A stretch of DNA of 64,000 bases from Zoogloea sp. (GTDB taxonomy: Bacteria > Pseudomonadota > Gammaproteobacteria > Burkholderiales > Rhodocyclaceae), in the NCBI RefSeq assembly GCF_017302315.1, contig NZ_JAFLDT010000004.1, positions 62,001 to 126,000 on the forward strand. The letters run 5' to 3'. Each line of letters begins with the position of its first letter. The stretch's first letter is position 1. Made by a program: the position numbers and the translations under genes. This document shows, in pieces, positions 9,403 through 19,022 of this stretch. Under the pieces are notes generated by a model, which worked only from the letters and a program-made list of their open reading frames with translations, had not been told where the DNA came from and made no database searches.

Positions 9403-11862
9403 TTGTCTGAATCTCTCCCGTCGTCCGAGCACGACTGCTATCACTGCGGGCTACCCATCCCCGCCGACGTGGATCTCCAGGTGGAGATCGAAGGGGTGCC
9501 GCACCGGATGTGCTGTACGGGGTGTCAGGCTGTTGCCCAGTCCATCGTGAGTAGCGGCTTGGTGGATTACTACAAGCGCCGCGACACGCTGCCCGAGCAA
9601 GCCCGCGAGGCCATGCCCGACGAGCTCAAGGAACTGGGGCTTTTCGATCATCCGGATTTTCAGCAAGGCTTCGTCAAGCCTATTGGTGAACACGAGCGGG
9701 AAGCCGACCTGATCCTCGAAGGCATCACCTGTGCCGCCTGCATCTGGCTCAACGAGCAGCACGTCGCCCATCAGCCCGGAGTCACGGCGGTGGACATCAA
9801 CTACGCCACCCGGCGGGCACGGGTGCGATGGGACGAGCGCCGGATCAAGCTCTCCGACATTCTCGGGGCCATCCAGGCCATTGGTTACCGGGCCTATCCC
9901 TATGACTCCGCCCGGTCGGAGCAGATTTCCCAGCGCGAGCGTCGTTCCGCCCTGTGGCGTCTGTTCGTGGCCGGCTTCGGCATGATGCAGGTCATGATGT
10001 ACGCCTTTCCGGTGTACGTGGCCGATCCTGGCGACATGACGGCCGACATCGAGTTGTTGATGCGCTGGGCCAGCCTGATTCTCACCGCGCCGGTGGTGCT
10101 GTACTCCGCAGCGCCCTTCTTCAGCCACGCCCTGCGTGACGTGCGCCTGCGTCGCCTGGGAATGGACGTGCCCGTAGCCCTCGGCGTGGGGGCGGCCTTC
10201 GTGGCAAGTTGTTGGGCCACCTTCACGGGCAAGGGGGAGGTGTACTTCGACTCGGTCACCATGTTTGTGTTCTTTCTGCTGTGCGGGCGTTACGTCGAAA
10301 TGCTTGCCCGTCAGAAGGCTGTGCGAGGGGTCGAGGAGCTGGGCAAGGCCTTGCCCGCCTTTGCTGAGCGACTGGCGGCCTACCCGCTGCCCGAGGGAGA
10401 GCGGGTGCCCGTCTCGCAGCTCCTGGTGGGTGACATTATCCGCATCAAGCCCGGTGAAACCGTCCCCGCGGACGGTGTGGTGGTTGGCGGCAGCAGCGAG
10501 GTCAACGAAGCCCTCCTCACGGGTGAGAGCCGGCCAGTGCCAAAGACGCCGGGGGGCGAGGTGACGGGCGGAAGCCTCAACATCGGAAGCCCCCTGACCG
10601 TGCGGGTCAGTCGCACCGGCGACAACACCCGGCTTGCGGCCATCCGCCATCTGATGGAGCGAGCGTCGGCAGAGAAGCCGAGGGTCGTCCAGCAGGCCGA
10701 CCGCGTCGCCGCATATTTCATCGTAGCGTTGCTGGTGCTTGCGGTGGTAACGGCCGCGTGGTGGTGGTGGACCGATCCAGACCGGGCTTTGTGGGTCTTT
10801 GTTTCGGTGCTGGTGGTGAGCTGCCCCTGCGCTTTGTCCCTTGCAACGCCGGTGGCCCTCACGGTGGCCACCGATGCGCTGGCTCGCATCGGTGTATTGG
10901 TGACCCGTGGGCACGCCATCGAAGCCCTGGCCCGCGCCGATCATTTCGTTTTCGACAAGACTGGAACCCTTACCTATGGCGAGATGCGGGTCGAGCAGAT
11001 CCGCCTGTTGGGCCGTGCCGAAGAGGCGGATGTCCTGGCGCTGGCTGCTGCGCTCGAACAGGGGTCCGAACATGCCATCGCTGCGGCGCTGCGTCTGCGG
11101 GTGGGGACCGCGGCCTTGCCGGTCCTCGTCGAACTCGCCGCGACCACGGGGCAGGGCGTGTCGGGTTCGCTGGCCGGTGTGCGCCATCGTATCGGGCGGC
11201 CGAGCTTCGTTGCCGACCTGACCGGTTCGCCGGTGCCCGAGGCTCTGCGTGAAGACGAACGCTCGGGCCGTACCGTGATTGCCCTGGGGTCGGAGAAGGG
11301 CTGGCTGGCTGGCTTCACCCTGTCCGATGGGCTCAGGGAGGATTGCCCCGCGGCTTTCGAGTCTCTGCGTAGAAAGGGTATCGCTCTTTCCATCTTCAGT
11401 GGCGATACGCCTTCCACCGTCGAGGAGTTGGGTCGCCGCCTCGGTGTAGCACAGGCCCTCGGCGGCATGACGCCCGAGGACAAGCATAGCGGCCTGGTGG
11501 CCCTGCAAAAGGGTGATGCCGTGATTGCCATGGTGGGCGATGGCGTGAACGACGCCCCGGTGCTGGCCCAGGCGCAGGTATCGGTGGCCATGGGCGGCGG
11601 TACCGATCTGGCCCGCAATCAGGCTGACATCGTTCTGCTGAACGGTCACCTCTTGTCTCTTGCTGACGGCGTCAGCCTGTCCCGGCGGGCGCTTGCCATC
11701 ATCAGGCAGAACCTATGGTGGTCGTTTGCCTATAATTTCACAGCGATACCCCTTGCCATGCTTGGGCTCGTCACACCCTGGATGGCAGGTATCGGCATGT
11801 CGGCGAGTTCACTCTTTGTCGTTCTGAACGCCCTGCGCCTCCAGCGCAGGCTGTCCCGCTGA
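9403..11862 (+). CDS. ccoI: Copper-transporting P-type ATPase for cbb3 oxidase assembly, CcoI/FixI
   Basis: This P1B-type ATPase exports copper to the periplasm for assembly of cbb3 cytochrome oxidase. The N-terminus has a Cys-rich metal-binding segment (CYHCG, MCCTGC), then an HMA-like domain with TCAAC, then the ATPase core with the membrane CPC motif (474-476), DKTGTLT (phosphorylated Asp518) and GDGVNDAP. I chose the TTG at 9403 because GAGG stands six bases upstream and the product begins just before CYHCG, as in homologues. A GTG at 9355 is in frame but has no ribosome site and would add 16 residues. ccoS follows closely. The oxidase genes ccoNOQP are not present in the window. Confidence 0.93.
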   Translation: MSESLPSSEHDCYHCGLPIPADVDLQVEIEGVPHRMCCTGCQAVAQSIVSSGLVDYYKRRDTLPEQAREAMPDELKELGLFDHPDFQQGFVKPIGEHEREADLILEGITCAACIWLNEQHVAHQPGVTAVDINYATRRARVRWDERRIKLSDILGAIQAIGYRAYPYDSARSEQISQRERRSALWRLFVAGFGMMQVMMYAFPVYVADPGDMTADIELLMRWASLILTAPVVLYSAAPFFSHALRDVRLRRLGMDVPVALGVGAAFVASCWATFTGKGEVYFDSVTMFVFFLLCGRYVEMLARQKAVRGVEELGKALPAFAERLAAYPLPEGERVPVSQLLVGDIIRIKPGETVPADGVVVGGSSEVNEALLTGESRPVPKTPGGEVTGGSLNIGSPLTVRVSRTGDNTRLAAIRHLMERASAEKPRVVQQADRVAAYFIVALLVLAVVTAAWWWWTDPDRALWVFVSVLVVSCPCALSLATPVALTVATDALARIGVLVTRGHAIEALARADHFVFDKTGTLTYGEMRVEQIRLLGRAEEADVLALAAALEQGSEHAIAAALRLRVGTAALPVLVELAATTGQGVSGSLAGVRHRIGRPSFVADLTGSPVPEALREDERSGRTVIALGSEKGWLAGFTLSDGLREDCPAAFESLRRKGIALSIFSGDTPSTVEELGRRLGVAQALGGMTPEDKHSGLVALQKGDAVIAMVGDGVNDAPVLAQAQVSVAMGGGTDLARNQADIVLLNGHLLSLADGVSLSRRALAIIRQNLWWSFAYNFTAIPLAMLGLVTPWMAGIGMSASSLFVVLNALRLQRRLSR

Positions 11863-11870
11863 GGATTCCC

Positions 11871-12065
11871 ATGGAAAGCCTTTACTTGCTGATACCGCTG
11901 TCCGTTGTGCTGGTTTTCGTGATCGGGGTCGTATTCTGGTGGTCGGTGCGGAGCGGTCAGTTTGATGATCTCGAAGGGCCGGGTTATCGGGTGGTGGTCG
12001 ACGATGACGCTCCGCCGTCGGCGAAGCCTCCGGTCAAGGGAGAGGAAGGCGCCGAGCCCCGCTGA
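11871..12065 (+). CDS. ccoS: cbb3-type cytochrome oxidase assembly protein CcoS
   Basis: This 64-residue protein has one N-terminal membrane helix (LYLLIPLSVVLVFVIGVVFWW) followed by SGQFDDLEGPG, the signature of CcoS/FixS. CcoS is needed for insertion of cofactors into cbb3 oxidase. It starts eight bases after ccoI and is certainly co-transcribed with it. The C-terminal tail is acidic and proline-rich. A perfect FNR box begins 36 bases beyond its stop. Confidence 0.95.
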   Translation: MESLYLLIPLSVVLVFVIGVVFWWSVRSGQFDDLEGPGYRVVVDDDAPPSAKPPVKGEEGAEPR

Positions 12066-12100
12066 CAAATCGAAAATTCACCCTTCTATCTGAATGGTTT

Positions 12101-12142
12101 TTGACCCAAATCAAGACGCCCGGGCAGGGAAGTGCGCATACT
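12101..12142 (+). promoter_or_regulatory. FNR/ANR-dependent promoter (class II) for a small RNA
   Basis: TTGACCCAAATCAA at 12101-12114 matches the FNR consensus TTGAY-N4-RTCAA at every defined base. CATACT at 12137-12142 fits a -10 element. A start site near 12149 puts the centre of the FNR box at -41.5, the standard position for class II activation. No open reading frame with a ribosome site follows. Confidence 0.8.
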
Positions 12143-12148
12143 TCGCTC

Positions 12149-12259
12149 CAAGTTGAAAACGCGAACACGAGCAACAACATGCGTTTTCGTGGCGCGATGG
12201 CGCCAAGACTGAAGTCTCTCTGTTGGGGTTGGGGGTGCGCGATGCGCACCCTTTTTTTT
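12149..12259 (+). ncRNA. Candidate FNR-induced small RNA downstream of ccoS
   Basis: The predicted transcript of about 110 bases has four clear stems. GAAAACGC (12155-12162) pairs with GCGTTTTC (12181-12188) around an 18-base A/C-rich loop. GGCGC (12191-12195) pairs with GCGCC (12200-12204). AGAC (12206-12209) pairs with GTCT (12214-12217). GGGTGCGC (12233-12240) pairs with GCGCACCC (12244-12251) and is followed by eight Ts, a classic terminator. A G-rich single strand (GTTGGGGTTGG) precedes the terminator. The only reading frame, from an ATG at 12179, lacks a ribosome site and runs through the terminator into ndk. The layout resembles anaerobically induced, Hfq-binding RNAs such as FnrS (enterics) and AniS (Neisseria), but I do not recognise the sequence as either. 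Targets are unknown. Confidence 0.72.
12233..12259 (+). terminator. Intrinsic terminator of the candidate sRNA
   Basis: An 8-bp, almost all G/C stem (GGGTGCGC with GCGCACCC) with a 3-base GAT loop runs directly into eight Ts. Confidence 0.92.
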
Positions 12260-12525
12260 GTTTCGTCGCCCCCCTGTCGCCACACGACGAATGCCCTCCA
12301 TGCGCCCTTGCTGTCCGACCGCCTTGTCGGACCCGAGATGGGGTCTTCAGTCGTTCCGTCCCTGGGTTTATCTCGTGCTCCGCCGGGCACTTGCCGCTGG
12401 CGTCCCTTGCTTTTCACTCGCTCTCATGGCGGCCTGCGCGGAAAAGCGCCGATCTGCAGCGCCAACCTGCTAAAATTCCGGGCTTTAGTTTTTCGACCAT
12501 CCCTTGTCTCACTGGAGTCTGCCTC
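12260..12525. other. Leader region of ndk, no gene seen
   Basis: This 266-base stretch lies between the sRNA terminator and ndk. Reading frames cross it but lack ribosome sites and family resemblance; one is just ndk read in frame upstream of its true start. It holds two overlapping hairpins: GTCCGAC (12313-12319) with GTCGGAC (12326-12332), and GACCC (12330-12334) with GGGTC (12341-12345). They share bases 12330-12332 and cannot both form fully. A weak -10 (TAAAAT, 12471-12476) may serve ndk. Confidence 0.5.
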
Positions 12526-12951
12526 ATGGCCATTGAACGTACCCTGTCCATCATCAAACCCGATGCCGTCGCCAAGAACGTGATCGGCCAGATCTACGCC
12601 CGCTTCGAAGGCGCCGGCCTGAAGATCATTGCTGCCAAGCTCGTGCACCTTTCCGAGCGTGAAGCCGGCGAGTTCTATGCCGTGCACAAGGAGCGTCCCT
12701 TCTTCAAGGATCTCGTTTCCTTCATGACGTCCGGCCCGGTGATGATCCAGTGCCTCGAAGGGGAGAACGCCATCGCCAAGAACCGTGAGCTGATGGGCGC
12801 CACGGACCCGAAGAAGGCCGATAAAGGCACCATCCGTGCCGATTTTGCCGAATCCATTGATGCCAACGCTGTGCATGGCTCCGACGCGCCCGAAACTGCG
12901 GCGGTCGAAGTTGCCTTCTTCTTCCCCGGCATGAACGTTTACAGCCGTTGA
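12526..12951 (+). CDS. ndk: Nucleoside diphosphate kinase
   Basis: Ndk equalises nucleoside triphosphate pools by moving the gamma phosphate between NTPs and NDPs through a phosphohistidine. The 141-residue protein begins [18 protein letters not shown], and the catalytic His117 lies in [12 protein letters not shown], as in the family. The ATG at 12526 has GGAG eight bases upstream. The reading frame is open far upstream, but that extension does not resemble any protein. It heads the ndk-rlmN-pilW-rodZ-ispG-hisS series. Confidence 0.98.
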   Translation: MAIERTLSIIKPDAVAKNVIGQIYARFEGAGLKIIAAKLVHLSEREAGEFYAVHKERPFFKDLVSFMTSGPVMIQCLEGENAIAKNRELMGATDPKKADKGTIRADFAESIDANAVHGSDAPETAAVEVAFFFPGMNVYSR

Positions 12952-12959
12952 TGATCTCT

Positions 12960-12992
12960 GGTTGCGGGGTGAGATGTCTTCTTCCCGCAACC
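12960..12992 (+). promoter_or_regulatory. Hairpin just before the rlmN ribosome site
   Basis: GGTTGCGGG (12960-12968) pairs with CCCGCAACC (12984-12992), a perfect 9-bp stem with a 15-base loop. It ends next to AAGGA. There is no T-run, so it is not an intrinsic terminator. It may shape rlmN translation or protect the ndk mRNA end. Confidence 0.5.
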
Positions 12993-12996
12993 AAGG

Positions 12997-14097
12997 ATGG
13001 AACTGCCCGTGGTCAATCTTCTCGATTTCGATGCCGAAGCCCTCACCGACTGGTTTGTCCAGCAGGGTGAGAAGCCGTTCCGCGCCAAGCAGGTGCTCCG
13101 CTGGGTGCATCGTTTTGGTGTCACCGATTTTGAGCAGATGACCGACGTGGCCAAGTCCCTGCGGGCCAAGCTCGCGGGGACGGCCCGCATCACGCCGCCG
13201 GTGCCGGTGCGTGACAGTGTTTCCACGGATGGCACACGCAAGTGGCTGCTGGATGTCGGTAACGCCAATGCGGTCGAAACGGTGTTCATTCCCGAAACCA
13301 ACCGTGGCACCCTGTGCATTTCCTCCCAGGCGGGATGTGCCCTTGATTGTGCGTTCTGTTCGACCGGCAAGCAGGGCTTCAACCGCAACCTCAGTGCAGC
13401 CGAGATCATCGGCCAGTTGTGGCTGGCCAATCGCATGCTGGGCGCCAATGGTGACGGCGAGCGGGTCATCAGCAATGTGGTGATGATGGGCATGGGCGAG
13501 CCCCTTGCCAATTTCGACAACGTGGTGTCGGCGCTCAAGCTGATGCTCGACGACAACGCCTATGGTCTGTCCCGGCGACGTGTCACGGTGTCCACGTCCG
13601 GCATCGTCCCGGCCATGGATCGCCTGCGCGACACCTGTCCCACGGCGCTTGCCGTGTCGCTGCACGCGTCCAATGACGCCCTGCGCGACAGGTTGGTGCC
13701 GATCAATCAGAAATATCCCCTCCGCGAGCTGATGGCGGCTTGCCGGCGTTATCTCGAGAAGGCGCCGCGTGACTTCATCACCTTCGAGTACGTCATGCTG
13801 GACGGAATCAACGATTCCGATGCCCATGCCCGCGAACTGATTGCCCTTGTGCGGGACGTGCCCTGCAAGTTCAACCTCATTCCGTTCAACCCGTTTCCGG
13901 GGTCCGGCTTCGAGCGTTCTCCGGCGCCGCAGATCCGGCGTTTTGCCGAAATACTCATTGATGCGGGCATCGTCACCACGACGCGCAAGACACGCGGAGA
14001 TGACGTGGATGCGGCTTGCGGTCAGCTTGCCGGTCAAGTGCAGGACAAGACCCGCCGTACGACGCGTATCGTGCCGATTGGGGAGGTCCGAACTTGA
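12997..14097 (+). CDS. rlmN: Dual-specificity 23S rRNA/tRNA adenine-C2 methyltransferase RlmN
   Basis: This radical-SAM enzyme methylates C2 of A2503 in 23S rRNA and of A37 in some tRNAs. The CX3CX2C cluster motif CALDCAFC has its cysteines at 114, 118 and 121. Other family marks are [16 protein letters not shown] and SLHASND. The length of 366 residues is normal. The ATG at 12997 overlaps the AAGGA sequence that should act as its ribosome site, so the GTG at 13009 ([10 protein letters not shown], 11 bases after AAGGA) is probably the real start. The difference is four residues. The stop overlaps the pilW start. Confidence 0.96.
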   Translation: MELPVVNLLDFDAEALTDWFVQQGEKPFRAKQVLRWVHRFGVTDFEQMTDVAKSLRAKLAGTARITPPVPVRDSVSTDGTRKWLLDVGNANAVETVFIPETNRGTLCISSQAGCALDCAFCSTGKQGFNRNLSAAEIIGQLWLANRMLGANGDGERVISNVVMMGMGEPLANFDNVVSALKLMLDDNAYGLSRRRVTVSTSGIVPAMDRLRDTCPTALAVSLHASNDALRDRLVPINQKYPLRELMAACRRYLEKAPRDFITFEYVMLDGINDSDAHARELIALVRDVPCKFNLIPFNPFPGSGFERSPAPQIRRFAEILIDAGIVTTTRKTRGDDVDAACGQLAGQVQDKTRRTTRIVPIGEVRT

Positions 14098-14882
14098 AGC
14101 GTCTTGTGCTCTTGTCCATTCCGCTCCTGCTGTCGGCCTGTGCCGGGCCACAGATCCCCGGGGGCGTGGCACGCCTTGAACGTCCGGTATCCGAACAGCC
14201 CGTTCAGAGTGACGGGCGGCGCAAGGCAAAGGTGCATGTGGAACTGGGGCAGGCCTACTTTCAGGCCGGGCGTTTCGGCGTTGCGCTCGATGAGGCCCGT
14301 GCCGCCGCGGCTTACGATTCCGGCTACGCGCCTGTCTATCAGTTAATGGGTCAGGTGCATATGTTCCTTGAGGAGAACGCGATCGCGGAGGCGAATTTTG
14401 CCCACGCCCTGCGTCTTGCTCCAGGCGACCCGGAAGTGATGAACTCGTACGGATGGTTCCTGTGCTCCGTCGGCAAGGAGCAGGCCGGGCTCGAACTCCT
14501 GAATACGGCGGCCCGGAATCCCTACTATCAGAGTCCGGCCCGGGCGTTCACCAATGCGGGCCTGTGCCATGTCCGGCTGAAGAACGACAGGGCGGCCGAA
14601 GAGCAGTTCCTGCGCTCCCTTGAGGCGGACCCGACGAATCTTCAGGCCATCTATCACCTCGCTGCCATTACCTATCGCCGCGGCGCTTACGAGGCCTCAC
14701 GGAGGTACGTCGCGGCCTTGCATGAAGGCGGGGAACCCACCGCTGAAAGCCTGTGGCTTGGTATCCGCGTTGAGCGCCGTCTTGGTGATCGTGCTGCCGA
14801 AGCGACCCTCGTGCAGCAGCTACGCCGACGTTTTCCCACTTCCCCCGAATATCAGGCATTTCTGCAAGGGCAGTATCAGTGA
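14094..14882 (+). CDS. pilW: Type IV pilus biogenesis lipoprotein PilW/PilF
   Basis: PilW/PilF is an outer-membrane lipoprotein with TPR repeats that helps the PilQ secretin assemble. The TTG at 14094 overlaps the rlmN stop (TTGA), has GGGGAGG upstream, and gives the lipoprotein signal [15 protein letters not shown] with the lipobox LSAC. TPR units follow across about residues 45-240 (for example [20 protein letters not shown] and [20 protein letters not shown]). The product has 262 residues. The frame is open further upstream inside rlmN but would bury the signal peptide. Position between rlmN and rodZ is the usual one for this gene. Confidence 0.92.
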   Translation: MKRLVLLSIPLLLSACAGPQIPGGVARLERPVSEQPVQSDGRRKAKVHVELGQAYFQAGRFGVALDEARAAAAYDSGYAPVYQLMGQVHMFLEENAIAEANFAHALRLAPGDPEVMNSYGWFLCSVGKEQAGLELLNTAARNPYYQSPARAFTNAGLCHVRLKNDRAAEEQFLRSLEADPTNLQAIYHLAAITYRRGAYEASRRYVAALHEGGEPTAESLWLGIRVERRLGDRAAEATLVQQLRRRFPTSPEYQAFLQGQYQ

Positions 14883-15790
14883 CAGATTCTCAAGCTTTGC
14901 CGTCTTCCTCGAACCTGGCTGAGGAGCCCTCTGCTGGTGAAGGATTGCGACATACCCGTGAGGCCCAGGGGCTTAGTGTTCCCGAGGTTGCCCATGCGCT
15001 CAAGCTCAATCCGCGCCAGATAGAAGCCCTCGAGGCGGGCCGTTTCGATCTCCTGCCCGGATACGCGTTTACACGGGGCTTCCTGCGCAATTACGCTCGT
15101 CTGCTCAAGATGGATCCTGCGCCCTTGTTGGCGCAGCTTGATCCTCAGGAGGCTGGCGCAGATGTGGAGCTGGCGCCCAGCTCAAACGCCCAGGGGGAGA
15201 TGCCCGAGGTTGGGCGAGGGCGTTTCCGGCGTTCCGTGATTCCCGGCATCCTTGCGGCGCTTGCCCTGCTGGGTGTCGTTGTTGCGGGCTGGTACTACGA
15301 TACCCTTCGCTCCAGACCGGCCGAGGAGCTTGCCGCCAGTCTTCCTGCTCCTTCTGAGGCTGCCCCGCCGACCGAGTCATCTCCGCCGGTTGGGGCGGTG
15401 TCGGTGCCCGTGCCTGTGCTTGTGCCTCAAGTCGATTCGTCCGTGGTGCCTCCTCAGATTCCGGCGGCGACTTCGCCCGCGGCTGTTTCGGTTTCCGAGA
15501 CTGCGGCGGTGCAGGCGGCTGAACCTGCGGCGGCCGCAAAGACGCCCGATGGGATGGATCGCCTGGTTTTCGATTTCACCCAGGACGCCTGGGTGGAGGT
15601 CAAGGACGGAAACGGCAAGATCGTGTTCTCGCGTCTGGGCAAGGCGGGCTCGCGGGAGCAGGTCGAAGCACGTGCTCCGCTGTCTCTGGTCGTTGGCAAT
15701 GCCCGCTACGTGAAGCTCGAGCGCAATGGTAGTCCGGTCGACCTGGGGGCATCCACCAAGGTGCCGGTTGCCCGTCTTAAGCTGGAATGA
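14879..15790 (+). CDS. rodZ: Cell-shape protein RodZ (helix-turn-helix and DUF4115)
   Basis: RodZ links the MreB cytoskeleton to the inner membrane and helps keep rod shape. The 303-residue product has an N-terminal Xre-type helix-turn-helix (about 20-85, with [16 protein letters not shown] and [15 protein letters not shown]), one membrane helix at about 120-140 ([18 protein letters not shown]), a long Pro/Ala-rich periplasmic linker, and a C-terminal beta domain ([16 protein letters not shown]). It starts with GTG, overlapping the pilW stop by four bases, and ends overlapping ispG by four bases. Confidence 0.93.
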   Translation: MTDSQALPSSSNLAEEPSAGEGLRHTREAQGLSVPEVAHALKLNPRQIEALEAGRFDLLPGYAFTRGFLRNYARLLKMDPAPLLAQLDPQEAGADVELAPSSNAQGEMPEVGRGRFRRSVIPGILAALALLGVVVAGWYYDTLRSRPAEELAASLPAPSEAAPPTESSPPVGAVSVPVPVLVPQVDSSVVPPQIPAATSPAAVSVSETAAVQAAEPAAAAKTPDGMDRLVFDFTQDAWVEVKDGNGKIVFSRLGKAGSREQVEARAPLSLVVGNARYVKLERNGSPVDLGASTKVPVARLKLE

Positions 15791-17052
15791 GTACACGAAC
15801 CATGGATCTACTGCTTTCCGGGCGGGCAGCCGCCCGCCGCGTCACCCGTGAAGTACGGATTGGCAGCGTTGTGATCGGATCAGCCGGCCCCATCGTGGTG
15901 CAGTCCATGACCAACACCGATACCGCTGATGATTTTGCCACCTCGATGCAGGTTGCGCAGCTCGCCCGGGCCGGGTCGGAGTTGGTGCGGATCACGGTGA
16001 ACACTGACGAGGCCGCCAAGGCAGTACCGAAGATCCGCGACAAACTGCTGTCCATGAATCTGGATGTTCCCTTGGTGGGGGATTTCCATTACAACGGGCA
16101 CAAGCTGCTGGCTGACAATCCCGCCTGTGCCGAGGCTCTTGCCAAGTTCCGCATCAATCCGGGGAACGTGGGGCAGGGGGCCAAACGCGATACCCAGTTC
16201 GCCTCGATCGTCGAGATGGCTTGCCGTTTCGACAAACCGGTCCGCATCGGTGTCAATTGGGGCAGTCTTGACCAATCCGTTTTGGCTCGGATCATGGATG
16301 AGAATGCCCGCAGGGAGATTCCTCGGGATGCCGGTGCAGTCATGCGGGAAGCCCTGGTGGCCTCGGCGCTGGAGTCGGCCGCGAAGGCGGAGGAGTACGG
16401 CCTGGGCGGTGACAAGATCATCCTGTCCGCCAAGGTGAGCAGCGTGCAGGATCTGATCGCGGTGTATCGGGATCTGGCCGCCCGCTGTGACTATCCCCTG
16501 CACCTGGGCTTGACCGAGGCAGGCATGGGTTCGAAGGGCATCGTCGGTTCGACGGCTGCGTTGGCTGTACTCCTGCAGGAGGGGGTCGGCGACACGATAC
16601 GTGTCTCACTGACACCTGAGCCCAATGGCAGTCGAACCCAGGAGGTCATCGTTGCCCAGGAGATCCTGCAGACAATGGGGCTGCGTGCGTTCACGCCGAT
16701 GGTGACGGCATGTCCCGGCTGCGGACGCACGACAAGCACCCTTTTCCAGGAGCTTGCTTCCGATGTGCAAAGCTATGTTCGCGACAACATGCCCATCTGG
16801 CGCGAGCAGTTCGATGGCGTCGAGAACATGAATCTCGCGGTGATGGGCTGCATCGTTAACGGCCCAGGCGAAAGCAAGCATGCCAACATCGGGATTTCCC
16901 TTCCGGGTACGGGCGAGTCTCCTGCAGCACCCGTATTCGAGGACGGCGTGAAAACGCAGACCTTGCGTGGCGACAATATCGCCAACGAATTCAAGACGAT
17001 CATCGAGCGGTACGTTGCCCGTACTTATCGCCGTAAGGTCGCCCCGACCTGA
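15787..17052 (+). CDS. ispG: 4-hydroxy-3-methylbut-2-en-1-yl diphosphate synthase
   Basis: IspG (GcpE) carries out the penultimate step of the MEP isoprenoid pathway, turning MEcPP into HMBPP with a [4Fe-4S] cluster. The three cluster cysteines are visible as CPGC (309, 312) and GCIVNGPGE (355). The N-terminal TIM barrel carries [10 protein letters not shown] and NPGNVG. The length of 421 residues is typical of the two-domain bacterial form. The ATG overlaps the rodZ stop. Position between rodZ and hisS is conserved in Gram-negative bacteria. Confidence 0.98.
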   Translation: MSTRTMDLLLSGRAAARRVTREVRIGSVVIGSAGPIVVQSMTNTDTADDFATSMQVAQLARAGSELVRITVNTDEAAKAVPKIRDKLLSMNLDVPLVGDFHYNGHKLLADNPACAEALAKFRINPGNVGQGAKRDTQFASIVEMACRFDKPVRIGVNWGSLDQSVLARIMDENARREIPRDAGAVMREALVASALESAAKAEEYGLGGDKIILSAKVSSVQDLIAVYRDLAARCDYPLHLGLTEAGMGSKGIVGSTAALAVLLQEGVGDTIRVSLTPEPNGSRTQEVIVAQEILQTMGLRAFTPMVTACPGCGRTTSTLFQELASDVQSYVRDNMPIWREQFDGVENMNLAVMGCIVNGPGESKHANIGISLPGTGESPAAPVFEDGVKTQTLRGDNIANEFKTIIERYVARTYRRKVAPT

Positions 17053-17086
17053 TAGAGCGGTCGTCTTCTACCCATACAAGACTGAT

Positions 17087-18382
17087 ATGAGCAAAGCCCT
17101 CCAGGCCGTGCGCGGGATGAACGATATCCTGCCCGACGAAGCCGAAATCTGGGAACAGTTCGAGGACATCGTCCGCAACTGGCTTCATAGCTACGGCTAT
17201 CGTCCCATCCGCATGCCGATTGTCGAGCCTACCCCGCTTTTCAAGCGGGCCATCGGTGAGGTGACTGACATCGTCGAGAAGGAAATGTACTCTTTCGAGG
17301 ATGCACTGAACGGTGAGCACCTGACCCTGCGACCCGAAGGTACCGCTTCCTGCGTGCGGGCTGCGATTCAGCACAACCTGCTTTTCGGAAACCCCCGTCG
17401 GCTGTACTATCACGGGCCGATGTTCCGTCACGAGCGCCCCCAGAAGGGTCGTTATCGCCAGTTTCATCAGGTGGGGGTGGAAGCACTGGGTTACGATGGG
17501 CCCGACATTGATGCCGAGCACATCCTCATGTGCGCCCGTCTGTGGGACGATCTGGGCCTGGACGACGTAAGGCTCGAGATCAATTCCCTCGGTAGCAGTG
17601 ACGAGCGTGCCTTACACCGGGCTGCGCTCATTACCTATCTTGAGCAGCACAAGGCACGTCTCGACGAGGACGCTCAGCGCCGTCTCTACTCGAACCCGCT
17701 GCGCATCCTGGATACCAAGAATCCTGAATTGCAAGATATCGTGGAGGCGGCGCCCCGTCTGGCCGACTTTCTGGGCGAGGAGTCCCTGCGGCATTTTGAC
17801 GGCGTGCAGACGCTTCTGAAGGATGCGGGCCTGCCCTATCGCATCAATCACCGCCTGGTGCGCGGTCTGGATTATTACAACCGCACGGTTTTCGAGTGGG
17901 TGACGACCCGCCTTGGTGCTCAGGGCACGATCTGTGCCGGTGGTCGCTACGATGGGCTTGTGGCCCAGCTAGGCGGCAAGCCGGCGCCGGCGGCGGGTTT
18001 CGCCATGGGGGTCGAGCGGCTTTTGGCCCTGTGGCAGGAATGTGGCGGCGAAGCAGAGCGGGTGGTGCCGGATGTCTATGTGGTGCATGCGGGCCAGGAG
18101 GCTCAGCGGGCCGCCTTCCGCGTGGCAGAAGCACTGCGTGGTACGGGGTTTTCGGTCACCCTGCATTGCGGCGGGGGTGGTTTCAAGTCCCAGATGAAGA
18201 AAGCCGACGCATCGGGTGCGCCCTTTGCCGTGGTCATCGGTGATGACGAGGCCGCGGCGGGCGAGGTCAGCCTCAAGCCACTGCGCGATGGTAGTGAACA
18301 GATTCGCGTCCCCATGGATGCGCTCCCGGAAACCCTGGCGGACCGCCTACTCGAATCGGAAGAAGACGATGGCAGCATTTGA
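17087..18382 (+). CDS. hisS: Histidyl-tRNA synthetase
   Basis: This is a class II aminoacyl-tRNA synthetase that charges tRNA-His. The 431-residue protein starts at the ATG at 17087 ([16 protein letters not shown]). Motif 2 is [15 protein letters not shown], and the histidine-specific motifs [15 protein letters not shown] and GGRYDGL follow. A C-terminal anticodon-binding domain covers about 335-425. The frame is open upstream of 17087 but that part overlaps ispG and matches nothing. Its end overlaps the next gene by 14 bases. Confidence 0.98.
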   Translation: MSKALQAVRGMNDILPDEAEIWEQFEDIVRNWLHSYGYRPIRMPIVEPTPLFKRAIGEVTDIVEKEMYSFEDALNGEHLTLRPEGTASCVRAAIQHNLLFGNPRRLYYHGPMFRHERPQKGRYRQFHQVGVEALGYDGPDIDAEHILMCARLWDDLGLDDVRLEINSLGSSDERALHRAALITYLEQHKARLDEDAQRRLYSNPLRILDTKNPELQDIVEAAPRLADFLGEESLRHFDGVQTLLKDAGLPYRINHRLVRGLDYYNRTVFEWVTTRLGAQGTICAGGRYDGLVAQLGGKPAPAAGFAMGVERLLALWQECGGEAERVVPDVYVVHAGQEAQRAAFRVAEALRGTGFSVTLHCGGGGFKSQMKKADASGAPFAVVIGDDEAAAGEVSLKPLRDGSEQIRVPMDALPETLADRLLESEEDDGSI

Positions 18383-19022
18383 CCTCGAAGAACAGGAACA
18401 GATTTCCCAGATCAAGGGTTGGTGGGAGCAGTACGGAACGGTCGTGACTGCGATCGCCGTTGTCGCCGCCCTGGCCTCCGTTGGCTGGCAGGGCTGGAAC
18501 TGGTACAGGGGGAAGCAGGGCGCCGAGGCGTCGGCCTTGTATGGCGTGGTTCAGCAGGCTGTCGCTGAGCGCAATGCCCAGAAGGCCCGTGAAGCGGCGG
18601 GTACGATCATTGAAAAATACAGCGGCACGCCCTATGCAGACCTTGCCGCCTTGATGTCGGCCAAGGTCCAGAGTGATGTCGGTGATCTCAAGAACGCTCG
18701 AGTGCCCCTCGCCTGGGCCGCCGAGAAGGCCAATGATCCAGCGCTCCGCAGCCTCGCGCGTTTGCGTCTGGCTTCGGTCCTGCTTGACGAGAAGGCTTAC
18801 GACGAGGCTCTTGCGCAAGTCCAGGCGCCGGTCGATGCGGACATGGCTGCGCGTTTTGCCGATTTAAAGGGCGACATCCTTGTGGCCAAGGGCAAGCCGG
18901 AAGAGGCGCGGGCCGCCTACAAGGAAGCGGTTGATGCCTTGGCTGGCGCGACCAAGTCCGAGGCATCGGCGTTGCGCGAGATTGCCCAGGCCAAGCTTGA
19001 TGCGGTCGGGAGCGTGAAGTGA
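18369..19022 (+). CDS. yfgM: YfgM/DUF2133-type periplasmic TPR protein (Sec ancillary subunit)
   Basis: The 217-residue product has a short cytoplasmic N-terminus ([19 protein letters not shown]), one membrane helix at about 22-44, and a periplasmic part built of TPR-like helices. This is the YfgM architecture. In E. coli, YfgM binds SecYEG and periplasmic chaperones and helps hand over secreted proteins. The gene stands between hisS and bamB as in most Gammaproteobacteria and Betaproteobacteria. The ATG at 18369 lies inside the end of hisS. Confidence 0.9.
   Translation: MAAFDLEEQEQISQIKGWWEQYGTVVTAIAVVAALASVGWQGWNWYRGKQGAEASALYGVVQQAVAERNAQKAREAAGTIIEKYSGTPYADLAALMSAKVQSDVGDLKNARVPLAWAAEKANDPALRSLARLRLASVLLDEKAYDEALAQVQAPVDADMAARFADLKGDILVAKGKPEEARAAYKEAVDALAGATKSEASALREIAQAKLDAVGSVK

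Noticed and set aside
9451-11649. Long open frame on the minus strand opposite ccoI (732 codons)
   Set aside because: It is a shadow of ccoI with biased composition and no recognisable domain.
12223-12525. N-terminal extension of ndk
   Set aside because: The in-frame upstream sequence does not resemble Ndk or a targeting peptide, while the ATG at 12526 has a good ribosome site and the exact family N-terminus.
12179-12583. Possible small protein encoded by the FNR-controlled transcript
   Set aside because: There is no ribosome site before the ATG at 12179, the frame passes through the terminator stem and the eight Ts, and it ends inside ndk in another frame.
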